Below the pieces are notes generated by a model, which saw only the letters and a program-made list of their open reading frames with translations, searched no databases and had not been told where the DNA came from. From DATEGZ01 sp035279905 (GTDB lineage Bacteria > Acidobacteriota > Vicinamibacteria > Vicinamibacterales > SCN-69-37), in the NCBI GenBank assembly GCA_035279905.1, contig DATEGZ010000058.1:9044-73043 (forward strand): a stretch of 64,000 nucleotides of DNA, given 5' to 3'. The translations under genes were made by a program, and so were the position numbers. Positions within the stretch are counted from its first letter, which is position 1; every line of letters starts with the position of its first letter. Shown here piece after piece: positions 52,024 through 58,884 of this stretch.

Positions 52024-52625
52024 TGCTCATCGCGATCGAAGGTCTGGATCAAAGCGGGAAGGAAACGCAGGCGCGCCACGTGCGCGCTCGAATCGAGCAG
52101 GCCGGCCGCAAGGTCAGCCTGTTGTCGTTTCCCGACTACGGCACGCCGATCGGCCAGGAAATCCAGAAGGCCCTCCACGGAGAACGCGAGTTCGGCCCCG
52201 ACGTGATGCAGCTGCTCTACGTCGCGAACCGGATGGAGTACAAGCCACGGCTCGACCTGTGGCTGGCGAACGGCCACGTCGTGGTGTGCGACCGCTACCG
52301 CGCGTCGAGCGTCGCGTATGGCGAGGCGCAGGGGCTGGACCCGGTGTGGCTCGAGGACATCCAGCGACACCTGCCCGCCCCGGACCTCACGATCCTGCTC
52401 GACATCGCGCCGGAGACGGCCGTCCGCCGCAAGGCCACCGGGCGCGACCGCTACGAGCGCGACCTTGCGTTGCTCGCCCGCGTCCGCGAGAGCTACCGCC
52501 GCCAGGCCCGCGAGCGGAAGTGGGTCGTCGTCGACGCGGAACTGCCGAAGGACGACGTGGCTAAGGCGGTGGATGAGGCCGTGCTGCCACGGCTCGCGCA
52601 GCCGTCAACGCGCCCACGCTCCTGA
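52020..52625 (+). CDS. tmk: Thymidylate kinase
   Basis: A 201-residue kinase that makes dTDP from dTMP. It has the P-loop region LIAIEGLDQSGKETQARHV, where the usual G-D-G-x-G-K-S/T becomes LDQSGKET as in archaeal and some bacterial relatives, then DRYRASSVAYGEAQGLD (DRY/H motif) and PDLTILLDIAPETAVRRKATGRDRYE (lid). I chose the ATG at 52020, overlapping the lysA stop; 52023 is equally possible. The 3' end overlaps the convergent comF gene by 65 bases. Confidence 0.9.
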   Translation: MMLIAIEGLDQSGKETQARHVRARIEQAGRKVSLLSFPDYGTPIGQEIQKALHGEREFGPDVMQLLYVANRMEYKPRLDLWLANGHVVVCDRYRASSVAYGEAQGLDPVWLEDIQRHLPAPDLTILLDIAPETAVRRKATGRDRYERDLALLARVRESYRRQARERKWVVVDAELPKDDVAKAVDEAVLPRLAQPSTRPRS

Positions 52626-53307
52626 CCCCGGCCTCCGCCAGCACCCGCGCGCACGCCTCAATCGTCGCGCCCGTTGTCATCACATCGTCAACGAGCACGA
52701 CGACGCGGTTGCGAAGGCGGCTCCGGGGCATCGGCCACGCGACGCTCAGGGACAACGCGTAAGCCGCGCGCACGTTGGCGTGGCGCTGCGCCGCGGGCAG
52801 GTCGGCCTGCGGTGGGCCGTGCCGGCGCCGTCGCAGGACCCGCCAGACCGGCGGGCCGAGGCATCTGGCCAGATCGTCGGCCTGGTTGAATCCGCGCCGC
52901 ATCGCGCGCCACGGATGCAGCGGAACGGGCACGACCGCGTCCGCGCCCGCCAGCAGGTCGGCGCCCGCCTCGCGCATGAGGGCGGCGAGCCGCGGCGCCA
53001 GCACGCGCCGGCCGCTGTACTTGAACGCGTGGATGATTCGCCGCAGCGAGTCGTCGTAGCGTCCGGCACTCCGCGCGAGCGTCACTGCCGACGGGCGCCG
53101 GCGGCAGCGCACGCACCAAGGGCCCGCGATCGCGCCCGGCAGGGCATCGCCGCAGCGCACGCAGCAGGGTGACGAGAGACGAGGCACCGCCCGCCAGCAC
53201 GCCGCGCAGATCGGCCCGTCGAGCGGACGATCGAGCACATCGTCGCAGGCCAGACAGGCAGGCGTGAGCAGCACGCGGACGAGCGTGTTCGTGGCGGTGA
53301 TCAGCAT
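52561..53307 (-). CDS. comF: ComF family phosphoribosyltransferase-like protein
   Basis: A 248-residue protein. The N-terminal zinc-finger region has CLACDD, CAACWR, CCVRCGD and CVRCRRR. The C-terminal phosphoribosyltransferase domain has RRIIHAFKYSGRRVLAPRLAALM, AVVPVPLHPWRAMRRGFNQADDLAR and the PRPP-binding motif VVVLVDDVMTTGATIEACARVLAEAG. ComF acts in DNA uptake in naturally competent bacteria; dprA lies 4.4 kb away. The last ~21 residues lie in the region overlapping tmk on the other strand. Confidence 0.9.
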   Translation of the reverse strand: MLITATNTLVRVLLTPACLACDDVLDRPLDGPICAACWRAVPRLSSPCCVRCGDALPGAIAGPWCVRCRRRPSAVTLARSAGRYDDSLRRIIHAFKYSGRRVLAPRLAALMREAGADLLAGADAVVPVPLHPWRAMRRGFNQADDLARCLGPPVWRVLRRRRHGPPQADLPAAQRHANVRAAYALSLSVAWPMPRSRLRNRVVVLVDDVMTTGATIEACARVLAEAGVRSVGALTAARAVAARPHPPP

Positions 53308-53424
53308 GACGACACGGGTCGAAGCCCGCGTCGATCAGTGCAAGCGGCCGGCCAGCGGATCTAGGCGAAAAAGCTCAGCGCGCGCGGAGAGGTACGCAGA
53401 AATTGAAAATCATTCCCGGCGTCG

Positions 53425-53814
53425 TCACGCAGGAATTTCAACGCGTTCGGCGTCGCCCCAGAGGCGCTCGAGACCGTAGAAGTCGCGCGTGGCGGGGAGG
53501 AAGACGTGCACGATGAAGTCGAAGTAGTCGAGGAGCACCCACTCGCCGCGCGAGTAGCCCTCGACGAGCGCGGGGCGCACGCCCTTCTTGCGGAGCGCCT
53601 CCTCGATGGCGTCCGCGATCGCCTGCACCTGCCGCACGTTCGCCCCCGTGCCGATGATGAAGAAATCGGTGAACGCGGATCCCTTGCGCAGATCGAGCAC
53701 GACGAGGTCGAGCACCTTCTTGTCGAGGGCGGCCGTGGTCGCGAGTGTGATCTCCGCAGGGAGTCGGGGGGTGGCGGGCGGGGACTTGCGGGCTCGGCGT
53801 TCAGCTTTGGCCAT
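53425..53814 (-). CDS. rsfS: Ribosome silencing factor
   Basis: A 129-residue protein of the RsfS/Iojap family that binds ribosomal protein L14 and prevents subunit joining. It has KKVLDLVVLDLRKGSAFTDFFIIGTGANVRQVQAIADAIEEALRKKGVRPALVEGYSRGEWVLLDYFDFIVHVFLPATRDFYGLERLWGDAERV, the complete family core. I chose the ATG at 53814, which overlaps the end of nadD by 14 bases. It is the last gene of the rplU-rpmA-obgE-nadD-rsfS group. Confidence 0.94.
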   Translation of the reverse strand: MAKAERRARKSPPATPRLPAEITLATTAALDKKVLDLVVLDLRKGSAFTDFFIIGTGANVRQVQAIADAIEEALRKKGVRPALVEGYSRGEWVLLDYFDFIVHVFLPATRDFYGLERLWGDAERVEIPA

Positions 53815-54460
53815 TCGGCTCCTTCGAGTGGGGCGTGCGATACAGCCCGTGCCTCTCAATGTACGACGCGACGGCCGGCGGAACCAAGCCGTCTATGGAT
53901 CGACCGGAGGCCAGGCGCTGGCGGATGTCGGTCGACGAGACGGGGGCGGTCGGCGCGTCCACCAGAATGACGGACGGATGTGACGGCACGGCGTCCCGGC
54001 CGTCGATCATGCGCGACGCAATCGCCGGCAGCAGCTGCCGGAGGGTGCCGGCCGCGCACCCGGGCCTCGACACCGCGACGAAGTGACAGCGATCGAGAAT
54101 CGCCGGGTAGTTCCGCCAGCTCGGCAGGTCCCGGAACGCATCGGCGCCGGTGATGAAGAACACCGTTCGCAGGTCCACGCCGGCCGCCGCCAGTCGATCG
54201 AGCGTCGTGTTCGTGTAGGACGGTCCGTCGGTGTGGAGCTCGAGGTCGGACGCGACCAGTTGCGGATCGACCTCGACGGCCAGTTCGACCATCGCGAGCC
54301 GATCGCGCGCCGACGCGTGCGGCGTGGTGCGGTGCGGCGGCAGGTTGGCCGGCATGAGCTCGACGCGATCGAGTCCGAGCGCGCTCGCCGCGGCGCGCGC
54401 GACGTCGAGATGACCAACGTGGATGGGATCGAACGTGCCGCCCAGCACGCCCCGGCGCAT
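53801..54460 (-). CDS. nadD: Nicotinate-nucleotide adenylyltransferase
   Basis: A 219-residue enzyme of NAD synthesis. It has VLGGTFDPIHVGHLDVARAA (nucleotide-binding GXFXPXHXGH), LMPANLPPHR, FFITGADAFRDLPSWRNYPAIL and the C-terminal APTAPVSSTDIRQRLASG. The ATG at 54460 shares one base with the stop codon of obgE. The longer frame to 54502 is not needed. Confidence 0.93.
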   Translation of the reverse strand: MRRGVLGGTFDPIHVGHLDVARAAASALGLDRVELMPANLPPHRTTPHASARDRLAMVELAVEVDPQLVASDLELHTDGPSYTNTTLDRLAAAGVDLRTVFFITGADAFRDLPSWRNYPAILDRCHFVAVSRPGCAAGTLRQLLPAIASRMIDGRDAVPSHPSVILVDAPTAPVSSTDIRQRLASGRSIDGLVPPAVASYIERHGLYRTPHSKEPNGQS

Positions 54461-55503
54461 CAGCCGACGGCCGAGGTCGTGCGCTCGGCCACCTCGCGCC
54501 ACATCGCTTCGATGAGCTCTTTCATGCCCGCGCCGGTCACCGCCGAGACGGGATAAATCGGCACTTTCAGCTTCTTCGCGTGCTTCGTCAGACGCTTGAG
54601 CCGATCCGGATCGTCGAGCGCGTCGATCTTGTTGGCCGCGATGATGCGCGGCTTCGACGCCAGCGACACGGCGGTTTCGTCGCCGGCGCCTGCGAACAGC
54701 TCGAGCTCGCGCGAGATCACGTTGAAGTCTTCGACCGGGTCGCGATTGGACGCGGAACTCACGTCGACGACGTGCACGAGCACTTTGGTGCGCTCGAGGT
54801 GGGCGAGAAACTTGGTGCCGAGCCCGTGGCCCTCGTGCGCGCCCTCGATGAGCCCCGGCACGTCGGCGACGACGAAGCTGCGGTCCTCGTCGAGGTGGAC
54901 GACGCCGAGATTTGGCGTGAGCGTCGTGAAGGGGTAGTCCGCGATCTTGGGCCGCGCGGCCGAGATGCGCGAGATGAGCGTGCTCTTGCCGGCGTTCGGG
55001 TAGCCGACCAGGCCGACATCCGCGAGCAGCTTGAGCCGCAGGCGCACGACGCGCGTTTCGCCCGGCTTGCCTTCTTCCGTGCGCCGCGGCGCGCGGTTCG
55101 TCGACGTCGCAAACGCCGCGTTGCCGCGCCCGCCGCGTCCGCCGCGCGCGATGAGCACGCGGTCGCCGACGGTCGCGAGATCCGCCATCGGGATCAGATC
55201 GCCCCCGGCGTTCTCGTACACGACGGTGCCGGGCGGGACCTCGAGGACCATGTCCTCGCCGTCGTGTCCGGTGCAGTTCGAGCCCTGGCCGTGCTGGCCG
55301 CGCTCAGCTTTGAATTCGGGATGGAAGCGGTAGGTGACGAGCGTGTTCTGGTGGAGCGTCGCGACGAGGTAGATGGACCCGCCCCCGCCGCCGTCGCCGC
55401 CGCTCGGGCCGCCGCGCGGCACGCGCATCTCGCGGCGGAAGGCCATGCAGCCGTTTCCGCCGTTGCCGGCGTGCACCTGAATGTCGACTTCGTCGACGAA
55501 CAT
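54460..55503 (-). CDS. obgE: GTPase Obg/CgtA
   Basis: A 347-residue ribosome-assembly GTPase. The glycine-rich OBG domain starts MFVDEVDIQVHAGNGGNGCMAFRREMRVPRGGPSGGDGGGGGSIYLVA; the G domain has VGYPNAGKSTLISRIS (G1), VADVPGLIEGAHEGHGLGTKFLAHLERT (G3) and ANKIDALDD (G4). The variable C-terminal domain is short or absent. It follows rpmA after 20 bases. Confidence 0.96.
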   Translation of the reverse strand: MFVDEVDIQVHAGNGGNGCMAFRREMRVPRGGPSGGDGGGGGSIYLVATLHQNTLVTYRFHPEFKAERGQHGQGSNCTGHDGEDMVLEVPPGTVVYENAGGDLIPMADLATVGDRVLIARGGRGGRGNAAFATSTNRAPRRTEEGKPGETRVVRLRLKLLADVGLVGYPNAGKSTLISRISAARPKIADYPFTTLTPNLGVVHLDEDRSFVVADVPGLIEGAHEGHGLGTKFLAHLERTKVLVHVVDVSSASNRDPVEDFNVISRELELFAGAGDETAVSLASKPRIIAANKIDALDDPDRLKRLTKHAKKLKVPIYPVSAVTGAGMKELIEAMWREVAERTTSAVG

Positions 55504-55523
55504 CGAACTTCAGGTGCCGGCGC

Positions 55524-55784
55524 TTACTTCTCGACCGGCTGGATGCTGATGACGCGCCCGTGCGCGCCGTGGTCTTCGAACTTCACGCGTCCCGTGACCT
55601 TCGCGAACAGCGTGTCGTCCTTGCCGCGGCCGACGTTCAGCCCCGGCTTGAAGCGGCGTCCGCGCTGGCGCACGATGATCGAGCCGCCGGGCACGAGGTT
55701 GCCGTCGAATCGCTTCACGCCGAGCCGCTGCGAGTTGCTGTCGCGGCCGTTGCGCGAGCTGCCTTGTCCTTTTTTATGTGCCAT
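55524..55784 (-). CDS. rpmA: 50S ribosomal protein L27
   Basis: An 86-residue protein beginning MAHKKGQGSSRNGRDSNSQRLGVKRFDG and containing GGSIIVRQRGRRFKPGLNVGRGKDDTLFA, all typical of bL27. No N-terminal extension of the Firmicutes cleaved type is present. It lies between rplU and obgE. Confidence 0.97.
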   Translation of the reverse strand: MAHKKGQGSSRNGRDSNSQRLGVKRFDGNLVPGGSIIVRQRGRRFKPGLNVGRGKDDTLFAKVTGRVKFEDHGAHGRVISIQPVEK

Positions 55785-55896
55785 TTCTCAACCGGGGGAC
55801 TTCGTCCCGCCGGACCCCCTCTCGCCGTCGCTCGCGGGGCCCCTTTAGCCCCACTCCGCTCCGGCGGCGCGCTTCCGCGCGCTGTGCCTCGAGCGC
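55785..55896. other. Hairpin-rich gap between rplU and rpmA
   Basis: This 112-base gap holds two strong inverted repeats: GGGAC-TTC-GTCCC (about 55795-55808) and GCGCGC-TTCC-GCGCGC (about 55867-55882). Between rplU and rpmA such a long gap is unusual. The hairpins may attenuate or process the transcript, or be a remnant of a repeat element. Confidence 0.55.
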
Positions 55897-56211
55897 TTAG
55901 GCGTTGATGCTCTTGACGCGCACCCGCGTCTGGAGCGTGCGGTGTCCCTGCGTGCGCCGGTAGTGCTTGCGGCGCTTCATCTTGAACACGCGCACCTTCT
56001 TGCCCTTGGTCTGCGCTTCGACGACGCCCGTGACGGACGCGCCTTTGACGTAGGGCGTGCCAGCCACGATCGAGCCGTCGGTCGTCTCGATGAGGAGCAC
56101 GTGGTTGAACGTCACTTCGGCGCCCGCCTCGGCCTCGAGCCGATCGACCACCACAACTTCGCCGGGCGTGACCTTTTCCTGCCGGCCGCCGGATTCCACA
56201 ATGGCAAACAT
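55897..56211 (-). CDS. rplU: 50S ribosomal protein L21
   Basis: A 104-residue protein: MFAIVESGGRQEKVTPGEVVVVDRL at the start and TGVVEAQTKGKKVRVFKMKRRKHYRRTQGHRTLQTRVRV at the end, typical of bL21. It is the first gene of the rplU-rpmA-obgE-nadD-rsfS group. CTGGAG lies before the ATG, and a hairpin lies in the leader at 56237-56260. Confidence 0.97.
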   Translation of the reverse strand: MFAIVESGGRQEKVTPGEVVVVDRLEAEAGAEVTFNHVLLIETTDGSIVAGTPYVKGASVTGVVEAQTKGKKVRVFKMKRRKHYRRTQGHRTLQTRVRVKSINA

Positions 56212-56236
56212 CGCTGAGCTCCAGGAAACGTGCGCA

Positions 56237-56260
56237 TGGCGCCCTGCCTGAGCGGCGCCA
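56237..56260 (-). promoter_or_regulatory. Hairpin in the rplU mRNA leader
   Basis: TGGCGC and GCGCCA form a perfect 6-base stem around a 12-base loop, 26-49 bases before the rplU start. Ribosomal protein leaders often carry autoregulatory structures, so this is a candidate, but no known L21 leader motif was recognised. Confidence 0.4.
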
Positions 56261-56316
56261 GAACCATTAAGGCTACCACCCGGCCGGGCGGAAGGGCAAG
56301 CCGGGGGGCGGGCGAG

Positions 56317-56404
56317 GTCAACTTAGAACTTCAAACTTAGAACTTAGAGTGACACGCGTGCCCTCCGAAAGTTCTAAGTTCTGAGTTCGAAGTTCTAAGT
56401 TAAC
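56317..56404. repeat. Inverted tandem-heptamer element, family A copy 3
   Basis: The left arm has heptamers AACTTAGAACTTC, the centre GTGACACGCGTG (56349-56360), and the right arm AGTTCTAAGTTCTGAG and AGTTCTAAGTTAAC. The arms are inverted copies of each other with few mismatches. It ends two bases before the stop codon of the lipoprotein gene at 56407. Its core is the exact reverse complement of the core of copy 1. Confidence 0.85.
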
Positions 56405-56406
56405 AC

Positions 56407-57207
56407 CTACTTGATCAGGATCCGCGTTCCGCGGATTTTCTGCGTGCTCAACGTGTTGAGGAACGACGGCAGCACCTTGTCCATCAGCTCGAAATAGGAC
56501 GAGAGGGCCGGCGTGCTCTGGGTCGAGGGGTAGAGCGACTCCTCGTGGACCGGCTCGGTGTAGAGCTGTTCGCCCGTCCGGCCGTCGATGAAGATGAATT
56601 TCGAGTCGAGCGAGTAGCCCTTGAGGTCCGCCCACTCGTGCACTTCCTGGTAGCGGGTGACGCCGGTCGAGTCGATGTACTGCTGCGGGCGCGAGACCAT
56701 GCCGCTCTTGGACATCTCGGTGAACATCACCGTGCCCGTGATGATGAGCGGGCTCTGGTAGCGCTCGCCGATCGCCTTCCAGTAGTCCTTGTCGTTGAAG
56801 ATCCCCTGGTAGTCCTGGAGGTCCTTGTCGGTCTTGATCCTCGGCTCGTTCTTCGCGCCGGGTTCTCCCGGCGTGCTGGCGGGCCTCGCAGCCGCGCCCG
56901 GGGCCGGCCCGGTGCCGCGCTGCCGATCGACCTCGTCGACGAGCGAGACCACGTCCGAGTCGATCACTTTCAAATCCTGCTTGGACCGGAGCTGGCTGCG
57001 CAGCAGGCGCGCCGTCTCGGTGTTCGGATCGATCGCGTTCGAGCCGCCGGACAGGAAGCCGAAGACCAGCACGCGCTGGAAATTGGCGACGTCGATCTTC
57101 GCCTGAAGCGGGATCTCGACCGGAATCTCGTAGAAGGTGACGCAGCCGCTAGCGAGGACGAGCCCGACGCTAGCGACCGCCACCGCGGCGGCGGTTGAGG
57201 CGGTCAT
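56407..57207 (-). CDS. Lipoprotein of unknown function
   Basis: A 266-residue predicted lipoprotein: MTASTAAAVAVASVGLVLASGCVTFYEIPVEIP, lipobox LASGC. It continues NFQRVLVFGFLSGGSNAIDPNTETARLLRSQLRSKQDLKVIDSDVVSL, a pattern seen in proteins that set up or hold periplasmic complexes, then a proline-rich linker and DLQDYQGIFNDKDYWKAIGERYQSPLIITGTVMFTEM, where GTVMF is typical of the CsgG/TolB-N-like fold. The start ATG 57207 lies within the upstream TPR gene (38-base overlap). The likely location is the outer membrane periplasmic face. Confidence 0.7.
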   Translation of the reverse strand: MTASTAAAVAVASVGLVLASGCVTFYEIPVEIPLQAKIDVANFQRVLVFGFLSGGSNAIDPNTETARLLRSQLRSKQDLKVIDSDVVSLVDEVDRQRGTGPAPGAAARPASTPGEPGAKNEPRIKTDKDLQDYQGIFNDKDYWKAIGERYQSPLIITGTVMFTEMSKSGMVSRPQQYIDSTGVTRYQEVHEWADLKGYSLDSKFIFIDGRTGEQLYTEPVHEESLYPSTQSTPALSSYFELMDKVLPSFLNTLSTQKIRGTRILIK

Positions 57208-57538
57208 AGTTTTCCCTGAACTGATCGTAGTTGTTGCGGATGAACGTGTTGTTCGGTTCAGCCTCGAGCGCCTTCTCGTACGCCTTGCGGGCGTCGGTGA
57301 ATCGGCCGAGCTGCTCGTAGCCGATCCCCAGGTCATTCCAGGCGGCAGCGTAGCTGGGGTCCTTTTCGACAGCGGACTCCCAGTGCAGCACGGCTTCCTT
57401 CCAGAGGCCCCGCTGCGCGACGGAGATCCCGAAGTCCACCTGGTCTTTGGCTTCCGAGCGGCGGTCGGCCAATGCCGGCGCGGCCACGCCCAGAATCAAC
57501 AGCACCAGGGACGCGATGAACAGAGCTTTCATTCGCAT
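57170..57538 (-). CDS. Exported TPR protein
   Basis: A 122-residue protein: signal peptide MRMKALFIASLVLLILGVAAPALA, then three helix pairs of tetratricopeptide type, including DPSYAAAWNDLGIGYEQLGRFTDARKAYEKALEAEPNN. It ends in RRRGGGR. It overlaps the following lipoprotein gene and probably works with it in the periplasm. The ATG at 57538 is used; 57532 is also in frame. Confidence 0.82.
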   Translation of the reverse strand: MRMKALFIASLVLLILGVAAPALADRRSEAKDQVDFGISVAQRGLWKEAVLHWESAVEKDPSYAAAWNDLGIGYEQLGRFTDARKAYEKALEAEPNNTFIRNNYDQFRENYDRLNRRRGGGR

Positions 57539-57640
57539 GGGTGTTCTCGAACACTATACCGCCGTACCGGCGTGAGGGTACCCCCTCCCGTGCGAAGGCA
57601 CCCGGTCACGTTTTCGTAAAACTGCAAGACTGCTGCCGAT

Positions 57641-57667
57641 CGAAGTGTGCAGAATGTGCGCACTTCG
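57641..57667. promoter_or_regulatory. Palindrome CGAAGTGTGC-N7-GCGCACTTCG upstream of dprA
   Basis: Two 10-base inverted arms with one mismatch and a 7-base spacer, ending 33 bases before the -24 element of the candidate dprA promoter. A regulator dimer site is plausible. Confidence 0.5.
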
Positions 57668-57700
57668 GCCCGGCCCCCTCGCATTCCGGCTTTCGCGGCG

Positions 57701-57716
57701 TGGCATGCGCGCTGCA
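57701..57716 (+). promoter_or_regulatory. Candidate sigma-54 (-24/-12) promoter of dprA
   Basis: TGGCATGCGCGCTGCA: GG at 57702-57703 and GC at 57714-57715 with ten bases between; six of seven -24 positions and four of five -12 positions match TGGCACG-N4-TTGCA. Transcription would start near 57727, so translation from the GTG at 57732 would be almost leaderless. Confidence 0.5.
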
Positions 57717-57731
57717 CTGTGCGTAAGCCGC

Positions 57732-58841
57732 GTGGCTTCCAGAGGACAGCCGGTCAACCGCGCGTGGCTCGAAACGGCCGCCACGATGTCTTTTCTCCGC
57801 TTCGGCGGCGACACCCTGGCCTGCCGGCGGTTCCTGGAGATCGTGCGGCAGCCCGAGCTTTTCAGCACCTTGCCTCTGGTCGACCGGCTGGCCGCGGCGC
57901 TCGATATTCCGCCCGCGGAACGGGCAGCCTGCATCAAGCAGGCCGAGAAGACCGCGGCCCGCGCGCTCGCCGACGCGGCCGATCGAGGTTTGACCGCGAT
58001 TCCTCTTGGCGATGAGGTCTACCCGGACCTGCTGCGCCATTTGCCCGATCCGCCCCTGGTCCTTTGGGCGAAAGGCGACGTCAGTTGGCTGGCGCGGCCG
58101 GCTGTTGCGGTGGTGGGATCACGCGCCGCGACACCGGCGGGACTCGCGATCGCGCGCACGCTCGCGCGCGGGGTCGCCGCGGCCGGCCTCGTGGTCGTGA
58201 GCGGCATGGCGCGTGGCATCGACGGCGCCGCGCACGAGGGCGCGCTCGACGAGGGCGTCACCGTTGCCGTGCTCGGCTGCGGGGCGGATCGCGTCTATCC
58301 CTGGGAGCACCGCGCGCTCGCCGCGCGCATCGTCGAGCGCGGCGCGATCGTGAGCGAGCTTCCGCCCGGCATGCCGCCTCTGCAGCACCACTTTCCGCTG
58401 CGCAATCGCATCATCAGCGGGCTCAGCCTTGGGGTCGTGGTGGTCGAGGCGTCGTATAACAGCGGGTCGCTTCACACCGCACGGGCGGCCGGTGACCAGG
58501 GCCGCTGCCTGCTCGCGGTGCCTGGCCCAACCCTGGCCGGCCGACACCGCGGCTGCCACGCCCTCATCAAAGACGGTGCACGCCTCGTGGAGACGGTTGA
58601 GGACGTGCTCGAAGAACTCGGGTGGGCCCTCCCGCCCACCAGCTCCCCGGCTCGACCAACTAAGTCATTGCAAATACATGGGTTGGAGGGAACAATGGCG
58701 CTCGGCGAGGCGTATTCGGTGGACGATCTCGCGGCCCGGACGGGCCGCCCGACACCGGACCTGCTCGCCGAACTGGGAGCGCTAGAAGTCGCGGGACGCA
58801 TCACCCGAATGGCAGGGGGCAGTTACATCCGGCTTGACTGA
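57732..58841 (+). CDS. dprA: DNA-processing protein DprA
   Basis: A ~369-residue protein of the DprA/Smf family, which binds single-stranded DNA taken up in transformation and loads RecA. It has a short helical N-terminus, then YPDLLRHLPDPPLVLWAKGDVSWLARPAVAVVGSRAATPAGLAIARTLARGVAAAGLVVVSGMARGIDGAAHEGAL, VLGCGADRVYPWEHRALA and LPPGMPPLQHHFPLRNRIISGLSLGVVVVEASYNSGSLHTARAAGDQGR, all family hallmarks, and a C-terminal winged-helix (DLAARTGRPTPDLLAELGALEVAGRI). Starts at ATG 57705, GTG 57732 or ATG 57786 are possible; I chose the GTG because the homologous helix begins at AWLETAA. Confidence 0.93.
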   Translation: MASRGQPVNRAWLETAATMSFLRFGGDTLACRRFLEIVRQPELFSTLPLVDRLAAALDIPPAERAACIKQAEKTAARALADAADRGLTAIPLGDEVYPDLLRHLPDPPLVLWAKGDVSWLARPAVAVVGSRAATPAGLAIARTLARGVAAAGLVVVSGMARGIDGAAHEGALDEGVTVAVLGCGADRVYPWEHRALAARIVERGAIVSELPPGMPPLQHHFPLRNRIISGLSLGVVVVEASYNSGSLHTARAAGDQGRCLLAVPGPTLAGRHRGCHALIKDGARLVETVEDVLEELGWALPPTSSPARPTKSLQIHGLEGTMALGEAYSVDDLAARTGRPTPDLLAELGALEVAGRITRMAGGSYIRLD

Positions 58842-58884
58842 CCTGCTATTGATAGAGGTGGCCCCGGACGTTCAAAGGAGTTTC

